DNA of 11,944 bases, taken from positions 1-11,944 of the forward strand of contig JAJZRM010000041.1 in assembly GCA_021802685.1 (NCBI GenBank), written 5' to 3'. Position numbers and translations under genes: made by a program. The notes beneath the pieces were generated by a model. It was given only the letters and a program-made list of their open reading frames with translations, was not told the origin of the DNA and did not search any database. Below, one piece after another: positions 5,156 to 11,944 of this stretch (its first letter is position 1; every line of letters starts with the position of its first letter). This DNA comes from Deltaproteobacteria bacterium (lineage in GTDB: Bacteria > Desulfobacterota > Deferrimicrobia > Deferrimicrobiales > Deferrimicrobiaceae).

Positions 5156-8152
5156 ATGAGGATGCTCTCTCCCTCCAATATCCGGTCCAAGTTGATCCTC
5201 CTCGGGATATTGGCATTCACGCCCGTCGTGTTGTTGACCGTCTTCAACTACTTGTATCAGCGAAAACTGGAAGTTGCGGAAGCCGGCGAGAGGATGACGA
5301 AAATCCTCGACTTCGCGGTCCTTCATGAAGAGGGGGTCCTCCGGGAAACGCATCGGATCCTCGCAACGCTGGCGGAAGTGCCTGTCGTCCGCAAGGGCGG
5401 AGACGATGCAAGCGCTTTTCTCGCCCGGCTCTTGAACAGCAGCCCGGAATACGCGAATTTCGGGGTTGCCCGGTCCGACGGCCAGGTCATCTCCAGCGCC
5501 GTCCCCCTGGAAAACCCCGTGGACATATCCGACCGCTCCTACTTCAAGGACGCCCTCAGGACCCGGTCCCTTTCCATCGGCCAATTCCAGGTGGGGCGGA
5601 TTACGGGAACGCCCGCGGCCAACATCGGTTACCCGCTTCTGGATCGGCAGGGAAATGTGGCCGGCGTCATTTATGCCTCCCTGAACCTGTCCCTCGTGAC
5701 GAGTTTCGAGGCCGCGGTCGATGTCCAGACGCCCGAGAAATCCACCTACGTGAAGCTCGACGGCAACGGCGCCATCCTGGCCAGCTATCCGGAAACGCAA
5801 TCGTCGGGACGAGGACATCCCCTGGAAAAATCCCTCTTCGAGAAAATATCGAAAGAGAAAAAGGGGACATTCCGGGCAATGGGGCCGGACGGCGTGGATC
5901 GCCTTTACCTGTTTTCCCCCTACCTTGGTCCGCTGGATGTGGAAGGCGGATACATCCTTCTCGGCATCCCCGCCAAGGCGCTCTTCGTCGAGGTAGACCG
6001 CGCGTTGGCCGTCAACATGGCGATCCTTTTCGTTGCCATGCTGCTTTACATCTCGATCGCATGGCTGGGAGGAAATGCCGTGATCATCCGCCCCGTGGGC
6101 GTGCTGGCCGATGCCGCGAGGCGGCTGGCCGATGGGGATCTCACGGCACGGTCGAGGCTCGGATCCGTCGAGGGCGAGTTCGGCCGGCTCGGCCAGGCCT
6201 TCGACGAGATGGCCGCGGAGATCGAGCGGCGGCAGGCGGAATCCCGGAAGATGCAGGAAGCGCTTCGCATTTCCGCCTTGCAGGCGGGAAACGAGAAGGC
6301 GAAGACGGAAGCGATCATCGCGGCGATCGGAGTCGGGATCAGCATCCAGGACCGGGAGTTGCGGATCGTCTACCAGAACGATGAACAGAAGAGGCTCGTG
6401 GGAGACCAGGTTGGAAAATTCTGCCACCAGGCGTACGAGGACAAGGATCGCATGTGCGACGGATGTCCCATCGCGCTGGTGTTTGAGGACGGGGATGTCC
6501 ACACGGCGGAAAGGCGGATCGAGAACGACAGGGGGGGCTACTTCGTCGAGATCACGGCGTCGCCGCTGAAGGATTCCGCGGGGGAAATCATCGGCGGAGT
6601 CGAGGTGGTCAGGGACATCACGGAGCGGCGAAAGGTGGAGGAAGAGCGGGCCCGGCTTGCGATGGCCGTCGAACAGTCCGCTGATGCGATCGTCGTCACG
6701 GATCGAAACGGGACGATTCTGTACGTCAACCCGGCTTTCGAGCGCATCACGGGATATCCGAGGGAAGAGGCGGTCGGGAAGAACCCCAGGATCCTTCGCA
6801 GCGGGAAGCAGGACGAAGCGTTCTACCGGAGTTTGTGGGAAACCGTCTCGCGGGGAGAGGTCTGGGCTGGGCATTTCATCAACCGGAAGAAGGACGGGTC
6901 GTTGTACGAGGAAGACGCCACCATCTCGCCGCTTCGCGACGCCTCCGGCGGAATCGTGAATTACATCTCCGTGAAGCGGGACGTCACCCACCTGGTGGCG
7001 CTGGAAAACCAGGTGAGGGTATCCCAGAAGATGGAGGCGGTGGGGACCCTCGCCGGCGGGATCGCCCACGATTTCAACAATGCGCTGACGGGAATCGTCG
7101 GATTCGGGGAGATTCTCAAGATCCGGCTCGGAAACGATCCGCACGCGCTCTCCGATCTCGACGAGATCCTCCGGTGCGCGGAGCGCGCATCGCTGCTGAC
7201 CCGGCAGCTGCTTTCCTTCGCGCGCCGGCAGGTGATCGACCCGGTCAACCTCGACCTGAACGCCATGGTTTCGGATATGGAGAAACTGGTGGGGAAAGTG
7301 GTGGGGGAGCACATCGAGGTCAAGACCGTCCTCGAGAAAGGCCTTCCGACCACCCGGCTGGATCGCGGGCAGATCGAGCAGGTCCTGATGAACCTCTGCC
7401 TGAACGCGCGGGACGCCATGCCGGACGGGGGGCGGCTCGTCATCGAAACCTGCGCGACGTCGTTGGAAGAGGGGTACCTGAAGAATCACCCGTACATGAA
7501 GGCGGGCAGGTACGCCGTGCTTTCGGTGAGCGATACCGGGACCGGCATGGACGAGAAGACGAGGGAGAGAGTGTTCGAGCCGTTCTTCACCACGAAGGGG
7601 CCGGATAAGGGGACCGGTCTCGGCCTGGCCGTCGTCTACGGGATCGTGAAGCAGCATAACGGGTTCATCCACCTGTACAGCGAGCCGGGAAAGGGGACGA
7701 CGGTCCGGATCTATTTTCTCGCGGTGGACGCTATGCCCGACCCCGATGGGACCGCCCCCTCGGAGGCGATTCGCGGCGGGAACGAAACGATCCTGCTGGC
7801 GGAGGATGACGAATCGGTGCGAAAACTGACGGAACGGGCATTGACTGGCTACGGATACCGGGTCCTGATCGCCCGGGATGGAGCCGAGGCGGTGGATATC
7901 TTTCGCCGGCACGGACATGAAATCGCGATGGCCGTGCTGGATGTCGTCATGCCGAAGATGGGAGGGAAACAGGTGTACGAGGAAGTCGCGGACGCATCTC
8001 CCCGGCTGAAAGTCCTGTTCCTGAGCGGCTATTCCGCGGACGCGGTCCACGAACGCTTCGTTCTTCATCCCGGGCTGGCGTTCCTCCAGAAACCTTTCGA
8101 TCTCCCGTCGTTGATAAGGAAGGTACGGGAAGTGTTGGACAGTCCCTGTTGA
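5156..8152 (+). CDS. Membrane hybrid sensor histidine kinase (Cache-HAMP-PAS-PAS-HisKA-HATPase-REC)
   Basis: This 998-residue two-component kinase opens with a membrane helix (about 12-34) and a large extracytoplasmic sensor with Cache-type features (about 35-280, including DRSYFKDALRTRSLSIGQFQVGRITGTPAANIGYPLLD). A second helix (285-305) and HAMP (about 306-360) follow. PAS1 (about 380-490) carries Cys423, Cys434 and Cys437 in a C-x10-C-x2-CP arrangement. PAS2 covers about 498-612. The kinase core has His638 in GGIAHDFNNALTG, N box LMNLCLNARDAMPDGG, SDTGTGMD, FEPFFTTK and GTGLGLA. A C-terminal receiver has the acidic pocket EDD (883-885), phospho-acceptor Asp929 (VLDVVMPKMGG), Ser957 and Lys979. 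Phosphate would move His638 to Asp929 and on to an unseen partner. An in-frame TGA directly precedes the ATG at 5156, so the start cannot be earlier; no good ribosome site is visible. The ligand is unknown; a redox signal is suggested by the neighbours. Confidence 0.95.
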   Translation: MRMLSPSNIRSKLILLGILAFTPVVLLTVFNYLYQRKLEVAEAGERMTKILDFAVLHEEGVLRETHRILATLAEVPVVRKGGDDASAFLARLLNSSPEYANFGVARSDGQVISSAVPLENPVDISDRSYFKDALRTRSLSIGQFQVGRITGTPAANIGYPLLDRQGNVAGVIYASLNLSLVTSFEAAVDVQTPEKSTYVKLDGNGAILASYPETQSSGRGHPLEKSLFEKISKEKKGTFRAMGPDGVDRLYLFSPYLGPLDVEGGYILLGIPAKALFVEVDRALAVNMAILFVAMLLYISIAWLGGNAVIIRPVGVLADAARRLADGDLTARSRLGSVEGEFGRLGQAFDEMAAEIERRQAESRKMQEALRISALQAGNEKAKTEAIIAAIGVGISIQDRELRIVYQNDEQKRLVGDQVGKFCHQAYEDKDRMCDGCPIALVFEDGDVHTAERRIENDRGGYFVEITASPLKDSAGEIIGGVEVVRDITERRKVEEERARLAMAVEQSADAIVVTDRNGTILYVNPAFERITGYPREEAVGKNPRILRSGKQDEAFYRSLWETVSRGEVWAGHFINRKKDGSLYEEDATISPLRDASGGIVNYISVKRDVTHLVALENQVRVSQKMEAVGTLAGGIAHDFNNALTGIVGFGEILKIRLGNDPHALSDLDEILRCAERASLLTRQLLSFARRQVIDPVNLDLNAMVSDMEKLVGKVVGEHIEVKTVLEKGLPTTRLDRGQIEQVLMNLCLNARDAMPDGGRLVIETCATSLEEGYLKNHPYMKAGRYAVLSVSDTGTGMDEKTRERVFEPFFTTKGPDKGTGLGLAVVYGIVKQHNGFIHLYSEPGKGTTVRIYFLAVDAMPDPDGTAPSEAIRGGNETILLAEDDESVRKLTERALTGYGYRVLIARDGAEAVDIFRRHGHEIAMAVLDVVMPKMGGKQVYEEVADASPRLKVLFLSGYSADAVHERFVLHPGLAFLQKPFDLPSLIRKVREVLDSPC

Positions 8153-8177
8153 CAAGCACGAACGATCGTGCTATTTA
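8149..8177 (+). promoter_or_regulatory. Sigma70-type promoter of the TetR-hydrolase operon
   Basis: TTGACA (8149-8154, perfect -35) is followed by exactly 17 bases and then TATTTA (8172-8177, -10-like). The -35 overlaps the stop codon of the upstream kinase. Normal spacing puts the transcription start at about 8183-8185, at or next to the ATG of the TetR gene, so the message would be essentially leaderless. That fits the absence of a convincing ribosome site before that ATG. Confidence 0.75.
8155..8172. promoter_or_regulatory. Palindromic operator in the promoter spacer (probable TetR autoregulation site)
   Basis: AGCACGA (8155-8161) and TCGTGCT (8166-8172) are perfect inverted repeats around ACGA. 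The palindrome fills the space between -35 and -10, so a bound dimer would exclude RNA polymerase. TetR regulators typically bind such sites just ahead of their own genes. Binding by this particular protein is inference. Confidence 0.75.
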
Positions 8178-8184
8178 ATGGAAC

Positions 8185-8817
8185 ATGGTCAAAGGCGCAG
8201 ATACGAGGATGTACATCCTGGAAACCGGTCTCGACCTTGTCAGCAGACTGGGACTCGAGGCGGTGACGATCGGCACCTTGGCGAAGGCGACCCGGATGTC
8301 CAAGAGCGGGCTGTTCGCCCATTTCCAATCGAAGGAAAACCTCCAGATCGAGCTGCTGAAATATGCGGGGGAGATTTTCGCGAAGGACGTGGTCGTTCCG
8401 GCGCTTGGCGTCGCTCCCGGCGAGCCGAGGGTACGGGCGCTGGTCGGAAACTGGATCAACTATGCCAGAAGCCTGGCGGGCGGGTGCATCTTCGTCACGG
8501 CGAGCACCGACTTCAAGGATCGCCCCGGGAAGGTGCGGGAATTCCTGCTTTCGCAGCAGGAGTCGTGGCTCGATTGCCTGCGCCGCATCGCGCGGTCCGC
8601 CGTGGAGGCGGGCGATTTCCGAGGCGACATCGATTGCGACCAGTTTGCATTCGAGCTTTACTCGTTGCTGTTGGGGTTCCACCTCTATCACACGCTGCTT
8701 GACAGCGCCGAGACGGAAAATCGTTACGAGGCAGCCCTCGACAAATTGCTGAAGGAGTATCGCCGAACCGCCACGCCGGAACCATCAACCCGGCCGGAAT
8801 CGGAAATCCTGGCGTAA
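8185..8817 (+). CDS. TetR/AcrR family transcriptional repressor
   Basis: The 210-residue protein has a TetR-type N-terminal DNA-binding domain: helix 1 TRMYILETGLDLVSRLG (7-23), then the helix-turn-helix from VTIGTLAKATRMSKSGLFAHFQSKENL (27-53). The C-terminal ligand and dimer domain (about 70-195) includes GGCIFVTASTDFKDRPGKVREFL and a final FELYSLLLGFHLYHTLL helix. It resembles the TetR_C_33-type group; that subgroup assignment is tentative. The ATG at 8185 gives the usual short N-terminal arm. The ATG at 8178 is in another frame, and the in-frame ATG at 8209 would cut helix 1. It is preceded by its own promoter and palindrome and is followed after 30 bp by an alpha/beta hydrolase, likely its regulated partner whose substrate or product may be the inducer. 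Confidence 0.92.
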   Translation: MVKGADTRMYILETGLDLVSRLGLEAVTIGTLAKATRMSKSGLFAHFQSKENLQIELLKYAGEIFAKDVVVPALGVAPGEPRVRALVGNWINYARSLAGGCIFVTASTDFKDRPGKVREFLLSQQESWLDCLRRIARSAVEAGDFRGDIDCDQFAFELYSLLLGFHLYHTLLDSAETENRYEAALDKLLKEYRRTATPEPSTRPESEILA

Positions 8818-8847
8818 CCATCAGGGAATCCTAAAACAGGAGAGGAT

Positions 8848-9882
8848 ATGGCGAACCGGGCTTATATCGCATACAGGCATGGCACGAACGTTCGTTCTAA
8901 CTTTGGACGCGAATGGGCGGTGCGCCAGTTCTTCAAGGCGTTGTCGTTCAGCGCTCCCCGTCTAACGGAGTTGCTTGTCGAAAAGCTCTTCTTCACTCCG
9001 GGAGCATACATCCCGTCGGCGGAGGAGCGGCGCCGGCTTGCGCAGGGAGAGCCGTTCCACGTGAGGGTCCACGGCCGATGGATCCGCGGGTGGCGATGGG
9101 GCGCCGGACCGGGCGTGCTGCTGGTTCACGGGTGGAGCGGCCGGGGGATTCAGCTCCACCGGTACATCGATCCCCTGGTTCGGGCCGGGCGCGCGGCGGT
9201 CGCAATCGACGGGCCGGCGCACGGGGAGTCGGAGGGACGACACACGAGCTACTTCGAATTCACGGACGTCATACGAACCTTGATCGCTTCGGAAAGCCGT
9301 CTCGACATCCAGGGGATCGTCGCCCATTCGTTCGGAGCGGCGGCGGCGGTCAATGCCCTCGCCCACCAGCAAGCGGCCATGAAGACCGTGCTTCTTGCGC
9401 CTGCCCTGCGCTTGAGGAAAACGCTCCTTACCGCCCTGGAGCGGCACGGGATCCCCCCCCGGGTCTTTGAAAAGATCATCGCCGCCTACGAATCGCGTTT
9501 CGGATACAGCCTGGAACGGGACGATCCGCAACGGCTGCTTGGCGGCATGCGCTCCCCCGTCCTCGTGGTCCACGACCGGAACGACCCCGTGATTCCGCAT
9601 TCGGATTCGGAGGCGCTGTGCCGGAGCTTCGGGCAAGTGACGCTCAAGACCACGGCCGGCCTGGGGCACCGGAAAATCATGTCGGATCCAGGCGTCGTCC
9701 ACGCAGGCGTGTCGCACCTTTTGGAGGATGGATTCGAAGCGGGAAGCTTGTTGAGAACCTACCGGAGCGGATGTCCCGAAGAGCGCATGGACGCCTACCT
9801 GGCGCACCCCGGCATGCGGCGCTGGTTCGACGAGATCGAGTCGCGGGAACGCTCGGACGCGGGATGCGGAAATCACGGGTAA
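8848..9882 (+). CDS. Alpha/beta hydrolase (serine esterase/lipase-like)
   Basis: The 344-residue protein shows the full alpha/beta-hydrolase plan: oxyanion-hole HGW (94-96) in GVLLVHGWSGRG, strand AAVAIDGPAHGESEG (116-130), nucleophile elbow AHSFG with Ser161, Asp246 in VHDRNDPVIP and His274 in AGLGHRKIM. An N-terminal extension of about 80 residues (FFKALSFSAPRLTELLVEKLFF) precedes the core. No cleavable signal peptide is evident, so it is probably cytoplasmic or membrane-associated. It would hydrolyse an ester, thioester or similar bond; the substrate is unknown. AGGAGAGG lies just upstream of the ATG at 8848, and no other Met or well-placed start occurs before the conserved core. It is the second gene of the TetR operon. 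A palindrome similar to the TetR operator lies inside codons 12-17. It ends 12 bp from the convergent methyltransferase gene with no hairpin terminator visible in the gap. Confidence 0.92.
   Translation: MANRAYIAYRHGTNVRSNFGREWAVRQFFKALSFSAPRLTELLVEKLFFTPGAYIPSAEERRRLAQGEPFHVRVHGRWIRGWRWGAGPGVLLVHGWSGRGIQLHRYIDPLVRAGRAAVAIDGPAHGESEGRHTSYFEFTDVIRTLIASESRLDIQGIVAHSFGAAAAVNALAHQQAAMKTVLLAPALRLRKTLLTALERHGIPPRVFEKIIAAYESRFGYSLERDDPQRLLGGMRSPVLVVHDRNDPVIPHSDSEALCRSFGQVTLKTTAGLGHRKIMSDPGVVHAGVSHLLEDGFEAGSLLRTYRSGCPEERMDAYLAHPGMRRWFDEIESRERSDAGCGNHG
8881..8898. promoter_or_regulatory. Second operator-like palindrome, inside the hydrolase 5' coding region
   Basis: GGCACGAACGTTCGTTCT matches the TetR-promoter palindrome (AGCACGAACGATCGTGCT) at 15 of 18 positions and contains the perfect 12-bp palindrome ACGAACGTTCGT (8884-8895). 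It is 33 bases after the hydrolase start codon. A repressor there could act as an elongation roadblock or aid looping to the promoter site about 730 bp upstream. No good promoter was seen next to it. Confidence 0.45.
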
Positions 9883-9894
9883 TGGAGGATTCGT

Positions 9895-10752
9895 CTAATT
9901 TACCACCCGCTTCGCACGCAGGACGAACCGCTCCTGGCCATCCGACGCCTCCCCCTCGATGCGGCCGTCGCGGACCTGAAGTGTGAACCGCAGGGGCGCC
10001 GATCCAGGTTTCCACGGCGACCGGTCGAGACGTAAAGACACGCGGTTGCCGTGGATGCGGCCTGCACCCGCCATGGCCCAGCGCTTGAGCCACACGTTCG
10101 CCGACGTTTCCTGGAACCGTTGCGCGAACTCGATTGCCACCCGCTCCTCGCCGTCCGGACCCGCGAGCGTGCCGCGCCAATAACCCGCGACCCGCGCCGG
10201 CACGATCCACAGATACACCGTGCTCTGTTCCATGGGCCACACCGTTTTTCCGGGCGTCGGAATCACCTGTTTGCCGTCGGGCTTCCAATCACCCATGTCC
10301 CAATCGTGCGACACGATGCGCGTGCCGGGCCGCAGCTCGAACAGGATCGTCGGACGGAGGTCCTGGTTGACTTCCGGCAGCAGGTACATGGTCAGGACCG
10401 TGGCGTCGCGAAAGTCCGAAGCGAAAAGGTCCTGCTTGAGGAACTTCACCTTGTCCGATACGCCTTCGCGCGCCGCGTTCTCCCGGCTCCGCGCGACGAG
10501 CTCCCCGTCGAGCTCGATGCCCACCCCGCGCGTGCCGAACCGCTTTGCGGCCGTGATGACGATGCGTCCGTCGCCCGAGCCGAGGTCGATCAGATGATCC
10601 CGGGCGCCTACCCCGGCAATGGACAGCATGGCGTCGACGACGGCGTTCGGCGTCGTCACGTAGGGTATCTCGTCCGCATGCGCCGGCGCCGGCGCGCCGA
10701 GCGCCGCGAACAGCAGGAGCACGATGGAAACCGCCGTCGCGCGTCGGATCAT
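9895..10752 (-). CDS. Exported class I SAM-dependent methyltransferase-like protein
   Basis: From the ATG at 10752 (AGGAGGGGGTGGAG just upstream) the product is 285 residues. It has a clear signal peptide, MIRRATAVSIVLLLFAALGAPAPAHA, with cleavage after A-H-A at about 26. The mature part begins EIPYVTTPNAVVDAML, and motif I is DLGSGDGR (56-63). An acidic strand end GIELD (78-82) follows, then QDLF (107-110) and TMYLLPEVNQDLRPTILFELRPGTRIVSHDWDMGDW (121-156). These blocks resemble the Dot1-like/aKMT protein-lysine methyltransferase group. About 100 C-terminal residues (187-285) form an extra beta-rich domain (YWRGTLAGPDGEERVAIEF, WAMAGAGRIHGNRVSLRL). SAM is not expected in the periplasm, so either the fold has another role there or the leader is an anchor. 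It follows ilvA after 22 bp on the same strand and converges on the hydrolase. Confidence 0.88.
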   Translation of the reverse strand: MIRRATAVSIVLLLFAALGAPAPAHADEIPYVTTPNAVVDAMLSIAGVGARDHLIDLGSGDGRIVITAAKRFGTRGVGIELDGELVARSRENAAREGVSDKVKFLKQDLFASDFRDATVLTMYLLPEVNQDLRPTILFELRPGTRIVSHDWDMGDWKPDGKQVIPTPGKTVWPMEQSTVYLWIVPARVAGYWRGTLAGPDGEERVAIEFAQRFQETSANVWLKRWAMAGAGRIHGNRVSLRLDRSPWKPGSAPLRFTLQVRDGRIEGEASDGQERFVLRAKRVVN

Positions 10753-10774
10753 CTCCACCCCCTCCTGGAATCGT

Positions 10775-11944
10775 TCATACGCCCTGGAATCCTTGCTCCC
10801 GCAGCCGGGCGGCGAGTGCCTCCCCATGGGCCCGGTCGCGCGTCTCCAGCAGCAGGGCGACGGTCGAATACCCCGGCGGGCAGTCTTGCGGGAGCCGGTC
10901 GTGCTCGATGCTCACGACGTTGGACCGCTCCCGGGCGATCGCTGCGAGCAGGGCGGCCAGGGAACCGGGCAGGTCGGGGATGAGGAACCGCAGGCGGACG
11001 AGCCGCCCCGAGCGGAACAGGCCCCGCTCGGTGATCTGGGCAAGGAAATTGACGTCGATGTTCCCCCCCGAGAGCACCATCACGGCGGGGAAGCCGGTCG
11101 GCGGCCGTTTGTAGAGCAGGGCGGCCAGCGGGGCCGCGCCTGCGCCCTCCAGCGTGGTCTTCATCTCCTCGAGTGCGTACAGGATGGCCGCGGCGATCTC
11201 CTCGTCGTCCACGGTGACGACGTCGTCCACCCACCGCCAGGCCGCCTCGAAGGTCCGGTCGCTCATGGACTTGACCGCGATGCCGTCCGCGATCGTTCTC
11301 GTTTCGCGGCACGCCACTGGCCGCTCGGCCGCAAGCGACGGCCGGAGCGACGAGGCCCCCTCCGCCTGTACGGCGATGAGCTCCGTATCCGGGTATGCCT
11401 CCTTGACCGCCGCACCGATTCCGGCGAGCAGGCCGCCGCCGCCCACGGGGACGTACACCGCCCCCGGAGGACCGATCTCCTCGACGATTTCGAGTCCCAG
11501 CGTGCCCTGTCCCGAGATCACCATCGGGTCGTCGAAAGGATGGACCATCACGAGGCCCGACTCCCCGGCCAGGGTTGCGGCATACAGGGCCGCTTCGTCG
11601 AACGTTTCCCCGTGCTGGATGATCCGCGCGTATTCCCCCCCTTCGCGTTGCGCGGCGGTGATCTTGGACACCGGGGCCCACACGGGCATTACGAGGGTGG
11701 CGGGGATTTTCGCTTCGCTCGCCGCCCGGGCGACGCCGCGGGCGTGGTTCCCCGCGCTGGCCGCGATGACTCCGGAAACCCGCGCCCGGTCCAGGGAGAG
11801 CACCTTGTTGGCGGCCCCCCGGATCTTGAACGACCCGGAGTTCTGGAGGTTCTCCAACTTGGAGAAGACCCGGCCGCCGAACCGCCGGGACAGCGGAACC
11901 TCCTCGACCAGCGGGGTGGGGTATGCCAGCCGGTAGACCCGCCC
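10775..11944 (-). CDS. ilvA: Threonine ammonia-lyase (threonine dehydratase) with C-terminal ACT domain, partial
   Basis: The 389 visible residues lack only the first ten or so, which lie beyond the right edge. The enzyme uses PLP to deaminate threonine to 2-oxobutanoate, the entry step to isoleucine or a catabolic route to propionate. Visible motifs (counting from the edge) are YPTPLVEEVPLSRRFG (8-23), the PLP lysine Lys40 in NSGSFKIRGA, substrate loop SAGNHARG (63-70), and phosphate-binding GGGGLLAG (168-175). SGGNID appears near the end of the catalytic domain. An ACT domain follows (about 319-389, RLRFLIPDLPGSLAALLAAIARERSNVVSIEHDR), as in the roughly 400-residue single-ACT form rather than the 500-residue two-ACT biosynthetic form. 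The ACT domain implies amino-acid feedback control. It is upstream of, and probably co-transcribed with, the exported methyltransferase. Confidence 0.95.
   Translation of the reverse strand, partial: GRVYRLAYPTPLVEEVPLSRRFGGRVFSKLENLQNSGSFKIRGAANKVLSLDRARVSGVIAASAGNHARGVARAASEAKIPATLVMPVWAPVSKITAAQREGGEYARIIQHGETFDEAALYAATLAGESGLVMVHPFDDPMVISGQGTLGLEIVEEIGPPGAVYVPVGGGGLLAGIGAAVKEAYPDTELIAVQAEGASSLRPSLAAERPVACRETRTIADGIAVKSMSDRTFEAAWRWVDDVVTVDDEEIAAAILYALEEMKTTLEGAGAAPLAALLYKRPPTGFPAVMVLSGGNIDVNFLAQITERGLFRSGRLVRLRFLIPDLPGSLAALLAAIARERSNVVSIEHDRLPQDCPPGYSTVALLLETRDRAHGEALAARLREQGFQGV

Noticed and set aside
5138..8155. Minus-strand open frame of 1005 codons antisense to the whole kinase
   Set aside because: It is stop-free only because high-GC codon choice in the kinase avoids stops in the complementary frame. 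Its translation has no domains, while the plus strand gives a complete hybrid kinase.
10752..10827. Longer start for the exported methyltransferase (310 residues)
   Set aside because: It would overlap the ilvA stop region and put 25 residues before a clear signal peptide, while AGGAGG lies correctly before the ATG at 10752.
10749..11681. Minus-strand 310-codon ORF overlapping ilvA in another frame
   Set aside because: Its composition is Arg/Gly-rich and low in information; the overlapping frame encodes an unmistakable threonine ammonia-lyase.

Overview
The window is high-GC, compactly coded DNA from a Gram-negative bacterium. Secreted Cu/Zn superoxide dismutase, a lipoprotein, TRAP transporter remnants and a PAS/Cache hybrid histidine kinase all imply an envelope with a periplasm. 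Rubredoxin next to a CoA-disulfide-reductase-like flavoprotein, a TAXI-type TRAP transporter and a large hybrid kinase fit an anaerobic or microaerobic deltaproteobacterium-like (Desulfobacterota-type) organism. That placement is inference from gene content only.

Left end (1-2950): a scarred region. On the minus strand are an FAD/NAD(P)H oxidoreductase (cut by the window edge) and the C-terminal three quarters of a rubredoxin. At about 618-627 the rubredoxin runs directly into the C-terminal 68 codons of a plus-strand TAXI solute-binding protein. Both genes have lost their 5' ends at the same point, which one deletion (or a misassembly) would explain. Downstream, after a perfect 16-bp inverted repeat, the fused TRAP permease carries a one-base frameshift near 1278. 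As written, the uptake system is broken twice.

Middle (2980-8152): two minus-strand genes, a SnoaL-like NTF2-fold protein and a secreted CAP-domain protein, lie back to back with a plus-strand cluster. That cluster is sodC, a tiny frameshifted one-helix membrane ORF, a His/Tyr-rich probable lipoprotein and a 998-residue hybrid sensor kinase (Cache, HAMP, Cys-containing PAS, PAS, HisKA, HATPase, REC). Close spacing suggests one envelope/oxidative-stress transcription unit.

Right part (8149-9882): a TetR repressor and an alpha/beta hydrolase form an operon. The TetR promoter has a consensus -35, a 17-bp spacer that is itself a palindrome, and a -10 placed so that the mRNA would be nearly leaderless. 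A related palindrome (15/18 matches) lies 33 bases inside the hydrolase coding region.

Right end (9895-11944): a minus-strand pair, ilvA-type threonine ammonia-lyase with an ACT domain (N-terminus beyond the window) followed after 22 bp by an exported class I SAM-methyltransferase-like protein. This pair converges on the hydrolase with a 12-bp gap.

No tRNA, rRNA, CRISPR array, insertion sequence or gene-free stretch over 300 bases was seen.
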